This document shows, piece by piece, positions 8,485-17,899 of a stretch of DNA of 64,000 nucleotides. Source of the stretch: Geminicoccaceae bacterium (GTDB lineage Bacteria > Pseudomonadota > Alphaproteobacteria > Geminicoccales > Geminicoccaceae); the NCBI GenBank assembly GCA_020638465.1, contig JACKIM010000002.1, forward strand, positions 744,001 to 808,000, written 5' to 3'. A model generated the notes under the pieces. The model had not been told where the DNA came from. It saw only the letters and a program-made list of their open reading frames with translations, and searched no databases. Both the position numbers and the translations under genes were made by a program. How positions within the stretch are numbered: the stretch's first letter is position 1; every line of letters begins with the position of its first letter.

Positions 8485-10659
8485 TTGCACGTGACGATCT
8501 GGCAAAGGGTATTCCGCAGACGCTCGCAACCCCGCCATGACGGGCAATTCCACGAAACGCGACCTTCTCCGGCGAACGGCACACGGGCGCGCGGCCACGG
8601 TGACCACGAGCTCCCCGTACTTGCCAGGCTCACCTATCAGATCTTCGGTTTTGCCGCTGCAGGACTTGCATTCGTCGCTGCTGTCATGCTGTGGGTCCAG
8701 TTCCACTTCCTCGATGACTGGGCGTTGCAGGTTGCCCGCGCGGCGATGCGCTCTGCCGCAACGCCTGCGCGAATGGCCATCGAACTGCTCGACAATGCCC
8801 AGGCCGAGAAGATCGTCACGGGTCTGCTGAATTCCGGTAATTTCGTCGAGGTGGTCCTGACCAACGACTATGACGAGGTCATGGCGCGGGCCAGCACGGA
8901 GTCCGGGGTCGAGAGCCGGATGGAAAAGCTCCTGTCGCTTGTCACGGACCGCAGGAGAGCCGAGCTGGAACTGCCGATCGAACTGGCTTCGGGCCAGAGC
9001 GGCCTCCTTCGGGGGACGATCAGCATCGGCCCCTATGCCAGTGAATTGATGGGCAAGCTCATGGTGGGCACGCTGGTATCGCTGGTCGCCATGATTCTGG
9101 TCATTGTTTTCATCCATCGTCGAGGAACTGCCCGGCTGCTGGCCGGCATCGAACAGTTGCGCAGGTGGGCAACGGAACGTCGTCAGCGCGAAACGCTTCG
9201 GCTGGCTTCCAGGGATTGTTACCAATTCGAAGAAATTCTCGAACTAGGAATTGAATTCGACGAGACTGTCAGCCTGCTGGAGAAGGGCATGCGCAGCCTT
9301 GCCGAACAGCAGGAAAGCTTCGAGCGCCTGTCCATCACCGATCCCATGACCCGTCTCTACAACCGTCGCCAGCTCGACCGGATCCCTCCGATGCTCGAGG
9401 GCAACACGCACCTGCTGGTGGTCTTCCTCGACGTCGACGATTTCAAGCGTTTCAACGAGCGCTATGGTCATACTGTCGGCGACCGTGTGCTGCGCTTTGT
9501 CGCCGATGAAATCATGCGCGCGCTCGGGCCCATGCGGGAGCTGGGCGGCTCCGTGTTCCCGATCCGCTACGGGGGCGATGAATTCCTTGTCGTCGCCGGT
9601 GCCGGGGACCTGCCGCCGGACCGTCTGCGGCAGGCTGTCGAACGGTTTCACGAGGTTGCGAGCGCCAGCCTGATGAACGGCATCTCCCTGTTCGGCCAGC
9701 AGATCCGGATCGGGATCACGGCGGGGTTTGCGATCGAGCGGCTGGGGTCGCGGCGCATCACGGCGATGATCGATGACGCCACTTTCGCCATGCGCTTGTC
9801 GAAGGCCCGCATGAAGGGGCAGCTGTGCAATCTGTCGTCTTCGGGCTCGTCCGCCTTCAAGAAGCAGAAGCTCATTCGAAGGGACATCGAATCGGCTCTG
9901 GCGTCCACGCAACTGTTCATGGTCTATCAGCCGATTTTCGAGTGCTCGGGGTGCAACCTGAGCGGTTTCGAGGCTCTCGTGCGCTGGAATCACCCCGAAA
10001 GCGGGCAGTTCATGCCACTGGACTTCATCGGCTTCTTCGAGCGCGGGCCGCTTGCCGGCCGGGCCGCGTTCAAGACGATCGAACTGGTGACCGGCGACCT
10101 CGCCCGCCTGCGGGCATGGAATCTCTGGGGTCCCGGTCTGCGAATGTCATTCAACCTGAGTGCCGAGCAGTTGCTGACGCCGGGACTCATCGAGCATTTC
10201 GAGGCATGCTGCCGCCAGCATGTCATTGATGGCCGCAGTCTCCAGCTGGAGATAACCGAGACCGTTGAACATCGCGACGAGGACGAGATGTGTGTCCGCA
10301 TCCAGCAGTTTCACGACCGCGGAGTGAGCATTGCCCTCGACGATTTCGGCGCGGGCTATTCCGTGCTCAACGTTCTCCTGAAGATGCCCTTCGACAAGCT
10401 GAAACTGGATCGTTCGCTCGTCGACCATTCGATCGACATCCGCCGCTCCACCCTGTTGCTCAACCATCTGACCTCGATGTGCCGTGATCTCGGCGTGGCA
10501 ACGGTGTGCGAAGGGGTGGAGGTCGAGGAGCAGTTCGAGCGGGTGCGCCGGTCCGGCTGCGACGAGGTCCAGGGCTATCTGTTCGGCGGCCCGGCGCCGA
10601 TCGATATCGTCAGCAGCTACTTCGAGGGATCATTTCAGCGCTTCGTCCAAGTGGCCTGA
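8485..10659 (+). CDS. Membrane GGDEF-EAL protein (c-di-GMP synthesis/degradation)
   Basis: 724-residue bifunctional-type c-di-GMP enzyme. Order: cytoplasmic N-terminus, transmembrane helix (about 52-74), a roughly 115-residue periplasmic domain, second helix (about 192-213), a HAMP-like linker and coiled coil, a GGDEF domain with an intact YGGDEF at about 362-367, and an EAL domain with intact EALVRW at about 496. The EAL domain also keeps DDFGAG (about 619) and a later CEGVE. Both active sites look complete, so it may make and/or break c-di-GMP. The TTG start has AAGGGG just upstream; a GTG six bases later is also possible. An exported amino-acid-binding-type protein follows 38 bp downstream, which suggests a periplasmic ligand partner. 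Confidence 0.93.
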   Translation: MHVTIWQRVFRRRSQPRHDGQFHETRPSPANGTRARGHGDHELPVLARLTYQIFGFAAAGLAFVAAVMLWVQFHFLDDWALQVARAAMRSAATPARMAIELLDNAQAEKIVTGLLNSGNFVEVVLTNDYDEVMARASTESGVESRMEKLLSLVTDRRRAELELPIELASGQSGLLRGTISIGPYASELMGKLMVGTLVSLVAMILVIVFIHRRGTARLLAGIEQLRRWATERRQRETLRLASRDCYQFEEILELGIEFDETVSLLEKGMRSLAEQQESFERLSITDPMTRLYNRRQLDRIPPMLEGNTHLLVVFLDVDDFKRFNERYGHTVGDRVLRFVADEIMRALGPMRELGGSVFPIRYGGDEFLVVAGAGDLPPDRLRQAVERFHEVASASLMNGISLFGQQIRIGITAGFAIERLGSRRITAMIDDATFAMRLSKARMKGQLCNLSSSGSSAFKKQKLIRRDIESALASTQLFMVYQPIFECSGCNLSGFEALVRWNHPESGQFMPLDFIGFFERGPLAGRAAFKTIELVTGDLARLRAWNLWGPGLRMSFNLSAEQLLTPGLIEHFEACCRQHVIDGRSLQLEITETVEHRDEDEMCVRIQQFHDRGVSIALDDFGAGYSVLNVLLKMPFDKLKLDRSLVDHSIDIRRSTLLLNHLTSMCRDLGVATVCEGVEVEEQFERVRRSGCDEVQGYLFGGPAPIDIVSSYFEGSFQRFVQVA

Positions 10660-10697
10660 CCCCACAGGCCCATCATCGCAAGCCATCAGGAGTGACC

Positions 10698-11555
10698 ATG
10701 ATGCTCATGACCCGACGTGCATTCTCGCTGACCTCCGTTGTCTGCGCCGTTCCCCTCGGTCGCAAGGCGGTCGCTGCCGGCGGAAAGACCCTGCGCATGC
10801 GCACGGTCAACCGGCTGCCGAGAATGTCACGGCTCGGCAACGGGATCTGGACCGGCTATGAGATCGAGATGGCCCGGGCGCTGTGCGAGGGGGCCGGCTT
10901 CACGCTGGAGGAAGTACCGGTTCCCAACTGGACCCGTTCCATCAAGATGATGCAGGAGGGCGATCTCGACCTGCTGACGACGGTGTCCTATCGCGAGGAG
11001 CGTACCGCCTTTCTCGACTATGTCGGCCCGTTCGACATCGAGGAACTGGTCGTGCTTGTGCGGGCGGAGAACGGCGATGCCACGTTCGGCTCGCTGGATG
11101 CATTCATGGTGCCCGGCCGTGTCTTCCAGGTGGTCGCCGGAGCGGCCATCGAGCCGGAATTCGACCGCAGGATGAAAGAGGATCCCGAGTTTGCCCGGCA
11201 TTTCATCACCGCCACTGCCGCCTCGCGGCCGGATCGCTGGGACATGATGCGCTCCACCGTCCTGCGGGTCCAGCGCAAGCGGATCTTCGGTGCCATCACC
11301 GACTGGTACAACTATAACGACATCAAGTACGATCCCGACCGTGTGAAATATCTGGGAAGCGATCCTGTGGACATCGTGGGTGTGACGGCGACCTTTGCCG
11401 GAAAGCCGCCCACCTATCTTGCGGCTTCATTGCATGTCGATGCCGCAACGCGCGAAGCTCTGCACGAGTCCTACGAGCGTCTCCGTTCCAGCGGCGAGTT
11501 CGACCGGATATGGAAAAAATGGTTTCCCGATCGTGAGCTTCCGCCGGCCAAATGA
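10698..11555 (+). CDS. Exported amino-acid-binding-type (SBP_bac_3) protein
   Basis: 285-residue periplasmic protein. The ATG at 10698 has AGGAG 5-6 nt upstream. The signal region has TRRAFSLTSVVCAVPLG, which could be Tat or Sec. The mature fold is the type II binding-protein family 3, with GYEIEMARALCEGAGF, a region rich in acidic residues (QEGDLDLLTTVSYREER) and a C-terminal SSGEFDRIWKKWFPD. No transporter subunits are adjacent. It sits 38 bp behind the GGDEF-EAL gene in the same direction, probably one transcript. Family members act in amino-acid uptake, but stand-alone copies beside signalling enzymes can act as ligand sensors; that role is inference. Confidence 0.85.
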   Translation: MMLMTRRAFSLTSVVCAVPLGRKAVAAGGKTLRMRTVNRLPRMSRLGNGIWTGYEIEMARALCEGAGFTLEEVPVPNWTRSIKMMQEGDLDLLTTVSYREERTAFLDYVGPFDIEELVVLVRAENGDATFGSLDAFMVPGRVFQVVAGAAIEPEFDRRMKEDPEFARHFITATAASRPDRWDMMRSTVLRVQRKRIFGAITDWYNYNDIKYDPDRVKYLGSDPVDIVGVTATFAGKPPTYLAASLHVDAATREALHESYERLRSSGEFDRIWKKWFPDRELPPAK

Positions 11556-11825
11556 ACGCGAGGCGGTCGGTTCGACGAGGGACCGAGGGTCGGTTCATGT
11601 CCTGCCGTGAATTCGTTTCCGATTTGTAGAAATAACCCCTTGTGACGCGAATTGACTCGAACAAGGAATAAGGTCATTTGAGACGGCTAGGATTGCTCCG
11701 TCCCCGGGTCGCACGGACAGGCGGCTGATCGCAGGGACGGATCGCTCCGGATGACGCGATGGCGGGAGCTCCGGCCCGCATGCCGGGGCTCCCTCGATGT
11801 CCCACAGGAACGAGGAAACTGCCCC

Positions 11826-12599
11826 ATGACTGCCCATGCCCTCAAAGGGAAAACCGTCCTGATTGCTGGAGGTGCGAAGAATCTCGGTGGATTGATCGCC
11901 CGCGATCTGGCGGCTCATGGCGCTGGTGCGATCGCCATCCACTACAACAGCGACAGCACGAAAGATGCTGCCGAGGAAACCGCAGCGGCCGTGCGCGAGG
12001 CCGGCGCCGGGAGCGCGATCTTTCAGGGCGACCTGACTGGCGCCGCAGCCAACGAAAGGCTCTTTGCGGATGTCGAGGCGGCACTGGGCAGGATCGATAT
12101 CGCGATCAACACCGTCGGCATGGTGCTCAAGAAGCCCATGATCGAGGTTTCGGAGGCCGAATATGACCGGATGGCGGCCGTGAACTCGAAATCGGCGTTC
12201 TTCTTCCTGAAGGAAGCGGGCAGGAACCTGAACGACAATGGCAAGATCGTGACGGTGGTCACGTCCCTGCTGGGTGCCTACACGCCATTCTATTCGACCT
12301 ATGAAGGGATGAAGGCGCCGGTCGAGCATTTCACGCGTGCGGCTTCCAAGGAATTCGGCGTGCGGGGTATTTCTGTCAATGCCATCGGTCCCGGCCCGAT
12401 GGATACGCCGTTCTTCTATCCCGCCGAGGGTGCGGATGCCGTGCAGTACCACAAGACTGCCGCAGCCCTTTCCGCATTCTCTTCGACGGGGCTGACGGAC
12501 ATCCGGGACATCGTGCCTTGGATCCGTCTCATGGTCTCCGAGGGCTGGTGGATGACCGGGCAGACGATCCTCGTCAACGGCGGTTACGCGGTCAAGTGA
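11826..12599 (+). CDS. SDR family oxidoreductase
   Basis: 257-residue short-chain dehydrogenase. The Rossmann glycine motif is unusual, GGAKNLGG rather than TGxxxGxG, near residues 14-21. NTVG replaces the usual NNAG. The catalytic set is visible as a serine in VVTSLLGAYTP and a Y-x-x-x-K in YEGMK, and the C-terminus ends in the family's VNGGYAVK. The ATG has GAGG about 10 nt upstream; an earlier in-frame start at 11751 gives non-family sequence. The substrate is unknown. It is followed by a strong hairpin, so it is probably a single-gene transcript. Confidence 0.88.
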   Translation: MTAHALKGKTVLIAGGAKNLGGLIARDLAAHGAGAIAIHYNSDSTKDAAEETAAAVREAGAGSAIFQGDLTGAAANERLFADVEAALGRIDIAINTVGMVLKKPMIEVSEAEYDRMAAVNSKSAFFFLKEAGRNLNDNGKIVTVVTSLLGAYTPFYSTYEGMKAPVEHFTRAASKEFGVRGISVNAIGPGPMDTPFFYPAEGADAVQYHKTAAALSAFSSTGLTDIRDIVPWIRLMVSEGWWMTGQTILVNGGYAVK

Positions 12600-12606
12600 C
12601 GGCGGC

Positions 12607-12637
12607 GGTCCGGAGACGAGATTTCGTCTGCCGGACC
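12607..12637 (+). terminator. Hairpin after the SDR gene, probable terminator
   Basis: Stem GGTCCGG-AGACG (12607-12618) pairs with CGTCT-g-CCGGACC (12625-12637) with one bulged G and a 6-nt loop. No clear U-tract follows, so termination may be rho-assisted. Confidence 0.45.
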
Positions 12638-12736
12638 TCGCAGCCCGCCCTTGCGCGCGGCGGTGGCAGACCATAGCTTTCCCGCAGATGACGATGGGCA
12701 CATTTGTCCGTGTTGCAGACAGCGGGAGCTGCCGAA

Positions 12737-14440
12737 TTGAGCGAGATCACCATTGCCACCGCCCAGATCAATCCGACCGTCGGCGATCTCGACGGCAATG
12801 TCAGGCTGATCGGGGAAACCTATCGCCAGGCGGCGGAGCAGGGTGCCGATCTGGTGATATTCTCCGAGATGGTGGTGACCGGCTATCCGCTGGAGGATCT
12901 CGTCCTCAAGCCGGCCCTGCTGCGCGCGGCTGCGAAGGCCCTGGAACAGCTGGCCGGACTGACAGGCAACGGCAACCCGGCCATGATCGTCGGGTCGCCC
13001 GTGGCCATGCCCCACTCCACCCGGCCCACCAACAATGCGGTGCTGCTTGCCGAGGGACTCATCCGTGCGAGCCATGCCAAGCATGCCCTGCCCAATTACG
13101 GCGTCTTCGACGAGCTCCGGGTATTCGCCCAGGGTCCCATGCCCGGACCGATGCCGCTCACCCTGCGCGATGGATCACGCATCCGCCTGGGTGTCATGGT
13201 CTGCGAGGACATGTGGATCGAGGATGTCGCCGAGGCACTGGAGGAAAGCGGGGCCGAGATCCTTGTCGTCATCAACGGTTCGCCATTCGAGACCTCCAAG
13301 CAGGATGTGCGCATCCAGAAGGCGCTCAACCGGGTCGTCGAGACCGGCCTGCCGCTTGTCTACGTCAACCAGGTGGGGGGGCAGGACGAACTCGTGTTCG
13401 ATGGCGCCTCCTTCGCGCTCGGTCACGATCGCAGGCTCGTCGCCCAGGCACCATGGTTCGAGCCGGCCCTCCAGTTGACCCGCTGGAGCAACGATGGCGG
13501 ACAGTGGGTGGGAACGGCCAACGGCCCGCAGGCGGAGCCGCCGAGCGAAATCGAATCGATCTACCGGGCCATGGTCCTGGGGCTTCGCGATTACGTCGCC
13601 AAGAACCGTTTCCCGGGCGTCGTTCTGGGCCTGTCGGGTGGTGTCGACTCGGCGCTGTCAGCAGCTGTTGCCGTCGATGCGCTGGGAGCGGACAAGGTTC
13701 ATGCGGTGATGATGCCTTCACGCTACACGTCGAAGGAGAGCCTTGAAGATGCCACCGGATGTGCCCGATATCTCGACATCCGTCTCGACGAGATTGCCAT
13801 TGAGCCGGCAGTGGATGCCTTTTCGGGAATGCTGGCTTCCGTATTCGAAAATCGGGCAGCCGACACCACCGAGGAAAATATCCAGTCCCGCATTCGTGGT
13901 GTCATCCTGATGGGGATATCCAACAAACTGGGATCGATGCTGCTCACGACCGGCAACAAATCCGAGATGTCGGTGGGTTATGCCACATTGTATGGCGATA
14001 TGTGCGGCGGATATTCCGTATTGAAGGATGTCTACAAAATGACAGTCTTCGAGCTGTGCCGCTACCGCAACCGGCACCGCCCGCACGGCTGCTTCGGCCC
14101 GCAGGGGCCGGTCATGCCGCAACGGGTGATCGACAAGCCGCCTTCGGCGGAACTGCGCGCCGACCAGAAGGACGAGGACTCGCTGCCACCCTACGAAGTG
14201 CTCGACGCCATTTTGCAGGGGCTCGTCGAGGACGACCTTTCTCCAGCGGAACTGGTGGAAAAGGGCTTTGCGCCCGAACGCGTCATCCAGGTCTCCAACC
14301 TGCTCGATCTGGCCGAATACAAGCGCCGTCAGGCTCCGCCCGGCGTGAAGATCACGCAGAAGGCCTTCGGCCGCGACCGCCGCTATCCGATCACCAACCA
14401 CTTCCGCCGGATGGGCCTGAAGGCAGCCGAACCGACATGA
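12737..14440 (+). CDS. nadE: NAD+ synthetase, glutamine-dependent
   Basis: 567-residue cytoplasmic enzyme that amidates nicotinate adenine dinucleotide to NAD+, the last step of NAD biosynthesis. The N-terminal nitrilase-type glutaminase domain shows the Glu-Lys-Cys triad: E44 (FSEMVVTGYP), K115 (HAKHALPNYG) and C156 (VMVCEDMW). The C-terminal synthetase domain has the ATP loop GLSGGVDSAL (SGGVDS 300-305), TTGNKSE and KPPSAELR..QKDEDSLPPY. I chose the TTG at 12737, which has GGGAG about 8 nt upstream and places ITIATAQINPTVGD at the N-terminus; a TTG at 12704 is the longer alternative. It stands alone between the SDR and a leftward GGDEF-EAL gene. Confidence 0.95.
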   Translation: MSEITIATAQINPTVGDLDGNVRLIGETYRQAAEQGADLVIFSEMVVTGYPLEDLVLKPALLRAAAKALEQLAGLTGNGNPAMIVGSPVAMPHSTRPTNNAVLLAEGLIRASHAKHALPNYGVFDELRVFAQGPMPGPMPLTLRDGSRIRLGVMVCEDMWIEDVAEALEESGAEILVVINGSPFETSKQDVRIQKALNRVVETGLPLVYVNQVGGQDELVFDGASFALGHDRRLVAQAPWFEPALQLTRWSNDGGQWVGTANGPQAEPPSEIESIYRAMVLGLRDYVAKNRFPGVVLGLSGGVDSALSAAVAVDALGADKVHAVMMPSRYTSKESLEDATGCARYLDIRLDEIAIEPAVDAFSGMLASVFENRAADTTEENIQSRIRGVILMGISNKLGSMLLTTGNKSEMSVGYATLYGDMCGGYSVLKDVYKMTVFELCRYRNRHRPHGCFGPQGPVMPQRVIDKPPSAELRADQKDEDSLPPYEVLDAILQGLVEDDLSPAELVEKGFAPERVIQVSNLLDLAEYKRRQAPPGVKITQKAFGRDRRYPITNHFRRMGLKAAEPT

Positions 14441-14488
14441 CGGTTGTCGTACCGAAGTGAAGAAGGGTAACCGCGGGGGAAAGAGACG

Positions 14489-16480
14489 TCAGAGGACGGG
14501 ATTGGCGAAATCCGCCGCCCGGACGTGGTTGTTGTCGGCCACGACCAGTTCCACCAGCCTGTCGGAGGGGACCGCTGGCGAAAACAGGTAGCCCTGGGCC
14601 AGCGTGCAGCGCTCGTGGTGCAGGAATTCCATCTGCTGCTCGTCCTCCACGCCTTCGGCAGTCGTTGTGAGACCCAGACTGGTCGCGAGTGCAAGGATGC
14701 CGCGGATGACCGCCCGTGCCCCCGCATCGCTCTCGATGCCGATGACGAAGGAACGGTCGATCTTGAGCTGGTCGAGCCTGAACTTGCGCAGGTAACTCAG
14801 GCTCGAATACCCCTTTCCGAAATCGTCGATGGCGAGGCGTACGCCCTGTTCGCGCAACATTCCCAGTTGAAGCAGGGTCTTCTCGGTGTCGCGCATCAGC
14901 GCTCCCTCCGTGATCTCCAGGGTCAGGCGGCCGGGGTCGACGGCATGACGGCTGGAGATGTCATTCAGATCCCTGCCGATGGTGTCGAACAGGAACTGAG
15001 CCGGGCTCAGGTTGATGGCCACTTTCAGGCTGCTGAGGGCCTGCGGCCAGCTGCTCATCTGCCGGACGACCGCCTCGATCACCCAGCGGTCGAGATCGAA
15101 GATCAGGCCGCTTTCCTCGGCCACGGCAATGAACTCGTCCGGAGGCACACGGCCGAGTTCGGGGTCGGTCCACCGGCACAGGGCCTCGACTCCGGTAATG
15201 CGCCGGTCTCCCACGCGGACCTGGGGCTGGTAGTGCATCTCCAGACTGTCATCCGCCATGGCCCTGCGCAGGCCGCGTTCGATATCCTTCCGGCGGATGA
15301 TCTTCCGCCCCATGGCCGCAACGTAGTGCCGGTGGGTTCGCTTGCCCTCGGCCTTGGCGGCATAGAGGGCGACATCGGCCTGACTGAGCAGCGATGCGGC
15401 ATCGGCGCAATTGTCGGGGTAACGGGCGATACCGATACTGGTCGAGACATGCAGTTCCCGGTTCCTGAGCCGGATCGGCTGTTCCAGCAGGGCGACGACC
15501 TTGCAGGCGATGTTGCCTGTCTGGGTCTCGTCGGGTGCATGGGTCATCAGGATGGCGAATTCATCGCCGCCAAGGCGGGCGACCGTGCCCCTGTCTTCCA
15601 TGACACTGGTGAGGCGTTCGGCCACCACCTGCAACAACTGGTCGCCGGTATCATGACCGAAGGTATCGTTGATGGACTTGAAGCCATCGAGGTCGAGCGC
15701 CATCAACACCACGCCGTATCCGCCACGGCAGGCTGCATCGAGCGCCTGGCCCATCTGGATTGCGAGAAGCGAACGATTGGCAAGGCCGGTGAGCGGGTCG
15801 TGTTCGGCAAGGTGGCGGGCCTGTTCCTCACGTTCGCGGACCCGGGCTTCTGCCCGTCGCGCCATGCTGGTCTCGAAGCCCAGCATGATCAGGAGGACGG
15901 CGGCAAGGAGTGCGATGGCAGGACCCAGGCGGTCGATCTCCTCGACGATACGGGTCAGGTTGGAACGATAGGCCTTGATCCAGCCGAGGCGGGCCGTGGA
16001 CAGGTTGATCAGGTATTCGGTCAGGCGCCGGTCGAACGGCTCCAGTTCGGCCTGGAGGTTGATCAGTTCGTCGGTGTCGTTGCGCCGCAGATCGAGGAAG
16101 CGCTGCTCGTGATCGACCAGGAATGCATGAATGTCGCGGGCGATGACATCCACGTTGAGGTCCTGGCGCATGGTGCGGAAATATGTCCCCTGCTGCATGG
16201 TTTCGCATCGCGCCCACAGGATGTCGAAGTGCATCATGAGCGTGTCGTGGTCGACCGCCGGATCGTCGGAGACATAGCGCGCCAGTGACGTGCGCAGCCG
16301 CTGGTATTCGAGGACGAACAGTTGCGGGTCGGGACTTTCGAAGCTGACGCCGCGTGCCTGACTGACATCGGTTCGCAATCGCGTCAGGGTATCCAGGCCA
16401 TGGTAACCGGCGAGCGTCAGTGTGACGATGAGGATGCAATAGGCGAGCGGCCGGCGCAACCGGGCCAGCCTCTTCAGCAT
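14489..16480 (-). CDS. Membrane GGDEF-EAL protein with periplasmic sensor loop
   Basis: 663-residue c-di-GMP enzyme. Transmembrane helices at about 12-28 and 186-203 enclose a roughly 155-residue periplasmic loop that looks helical and four-helix-bundle-like. A GGDEF domain follows with HDPLTGLANR and an intact GGDEF at 304-308, then an EAL domain with an intact EAL at 432-434 and DDFGKGYSSLSYL. Both sites look active. The ATG at 16480 opens directly into the first helix. It lies 84 bp downstream of the small exported sulfite-oxidase-fold protein (16565-17089), on the same strand, so the two are probably co-transcribed. Convergent with nadE. Confidence 0.93.
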   Translation of the reverse strand: MLKRLARLRRPLAYCILIVTLTLAGYHGLDTLTRLRTDVSQARGVSFESPDPQLFVLEYQRLRTSLARYVSDDPAVDHDTLMMHFDILWARCETMQQGTYFRTMRQDLNVDVIARDIHAFLVDHEQRFLDLRRNDTDELINLQAELEPFDRRLTEYLINLSTARLGWIKAYRSNLTRIVEEIDRLGPAIALLAAVLLIMLGFETSMARRAEARVREREEQARHLAEHDPLTGLANRSLLAIQMGQALDAACRGGYGVVLMALDLDGFKSINDTFGHDTGDQLLQVVAERLTSVMEDRGTVARLGGDEFAILMTHAPDETQTGNIACKVVALLEQPIRLRNRELHVSTSIGIARYPDNCADAASLLSQADVALYAAKAEGKRTHRHYVAAMGRKIIRRKDIERGLRRAMADDSLEMHYQPQVRVGDRRITGVEALCRWTDPELGRVPPDEFIAVAEESGLIFDLDRWVIEAVVRQMSSWPQALSSLKVAINLSPAQFLFDTIGRDLNDISSRHAVDPGRLTLEITEGALMRDTEKTLLQLGMLREQGVRLAIDDFGKGYSSLSYLRKFRLDQLKIDRSFVIGIESDAGARAVIRGILALATSLGLTTTAEGVEDEQQMEFLHHERCTLAQGYLFSPAVPSDRLVELVVADNNHVRAADFANPVL

Positions 16481-16564
16481 GTCATGCGTCCGAAGCCGGC
16501 AAGCACGGGCTTGGAGGATGCACCCTGTGGCGTGAGCGCAACGGATTTCACGCCGCTTGCCTGT

Positions 16565-17089
16565 CTATTGGAAGGTGATGGTCGCAAGCTGCCAGACGCA
16601 CCGGCCGGCGATCTCCTCGTTGTCGAGCGAGCGGTCGCGGGCAAAGGGATAGAGGATCCAGGCGGGACCCTTGTCGCGGACCCGCAGGGCCTTGCCGTCC
16701 TGTTCCAGAGCGATGAACGGGTCGTGCTCGATCACGTCGGAAACGGGCAGCTCGATGGCGTAGAGGTCGAGAGCTGTCGCCCTGATCGTGGTGCCTTTGG
16801 CGCCCAGATAGGTCATAAGGTCCTTGAGCCGGACACCGCGCCAGGTCGACTGGCCTTCGGTAAAGGGAGTCCAGGTCTTCACTTCGACCAGGCCGATCCT
16901 TTCAAGCAGGGCGCGGTCGAGTTCGGCCCTTCCATCGGCATTGGTGTTGTCGATCCTGCCTTCGACGGTCAGCAGGATGCGACCGGTCGGCGAGGGCAGG
17001 GTGCCGGCCCGTGCCGGCAGGGGCGCGAAAGGGCATGCGGAGGCGATCAGTCCCAGCAACGCGATACGGCGGCTCAGGTCAAAAGCCAT
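16565..17089 (-). CDS. Small exported molybdopterin-oxidoreductase-fold protein
   Basis: 174-residue exported protein with one sulfite-oxidase-type (SUOX) molybdopterin domain. TAGGAG lies 8 nt before the ATG. The signal contains SRRIALLGLIAS, compatible with Tat export, and ends near PARA. Domain features include TWRGVRLKDLMTYLG and DGKALRVRDKGPAWILYPF. In catalytic members a cysteine ligates molybdenum in the middle of the domain. Here the only cysteine of the mature part is near the C-terminus (GRCVWQLATITF), so it may bind a ligand or cofactor without redox catalysis. It is the upstream gene of a pair with a GGDEF-EAL protein, which hints at a sensory role (inference). Confidence 0.8.
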   Translation of the reverse strand: MAFDLSRRIALLGLIASACPFAPLPARAGTLPSPTGRILLTVEGRIDNTNADGRAELDRALLERIGLVEVKTWTPFTEGQSTWRGVRLKDLMTYLGAKGTTIRATALDLYAIELPVSDVIEHDPFIALEQDGKALRVRDKGPAWILYPFARDRSLDNEEIAGRCVWQLATITFQ

Positions 17090-17236
17090 GGAAATTACTC
17101 CTATGGGGAGATTGGCGAAATGAAGAATATGGGCTGAGGTAGCTAAGAAACGCTTAACAATCGGGCGTCATCCTCTTGCCGGTTGACCATCACGGCGCTA
17201 TCCACCCCGCGTCGCCCCACCCATTTCGGAGCAGTC

Positions 17237-17899
17237 ATGCGCGCCGCGGTCATCACGTTTCCCGGCTCGAACTGTGATCGCGATCTCGCCGTCGCGTTCG
17301 AGCGCGTCCTGTCCTGTCCCGTTGAGCGCGTCTGGCACGGCGATTCACATATGCCCGACGTCGATGTGATCGGGGTTCCGGGCGGGTTTTCCTATGGCGA
17401 CTTTCTGCGCTGCGGTGCAATCGCCGCCCGTTCGGCAATCATGGCCGAGGTCATCCGCAGGGCCGGGGCCGGGGTGCCGGTGATCGGGATCTGCAACGGC
17501 TTCCAGGTGCTCACCGAATGCGGATTGCTGCCCGGTGCGCTCATTCGCAATGCCGGGTTGTCCTTTATCTGTCGTTACCTGTCGCTTGAGGTGGTTACCG
17601 AACGGTCGGTCTTTACCGGGGGTTATCGCCGAGGCGAGAAAATCTCGCTTCCGGTAGCCCATCACGATGGCAACTATGTGATCGACGGGGATGGTCTCAA
17701 GCGCCTTGAGGACGAGGACCGCATCGCCCTGCGCTATCTCGACAACCCCAACGGCTCGACTGCCGGTATCGCCGGGGTGCTCAACGGAGCGCGCAATGTG
17801 CTGGGGCTGATGCCCCATCCCGAGCGGGCGATCGAGATGGATCTGGGCGGTACCGATGGACGACGCATGATTGAGGCATTCATGGAGACCGTTGGCTGA
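17237..17899 (+). CDS. purQ: Phosphoribosylformylglycinamidine synthase subunit PurQ
   Basis: 220-residue class I glutaminase subunit of FGAM synthase in purine synthesis; it supplies ammonia to PurL. The nucleophile is C86 in GICNGFQ. The later His-Glu pair is in LMPHPERAIE near the C-terminus, and VPGGFSYGDFLRCGA is the family signature. The ATG at 17237 has GGAG 6 nt upstream; the in-frame start at 17183 adds non-family residues. Stop and the purL start overlap as TGATG, so the two are translationally coupled. No purS or purC gene lies upstream in the window. Confidence 0.97.
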   Translation: MRAAVITFPGSNCDRDLAVAFERVLSCPVERVWHGDSHMPDVDVIGVPGGFSYGDFLRCGAIAARSAIMAEVIRRAGAGVPVIGICNGFQVLTECGLLPGALIRNAGLSFICRYLSLEVVTERSVFTGGYRRGEKISLPVAHHDGNYVIDGDGLKRLEDEDRIALRYLDNPNGSTAGIAGVLNGARNVLGLMPHPERAIEMDLGGTDGRRMIEAFMETVG

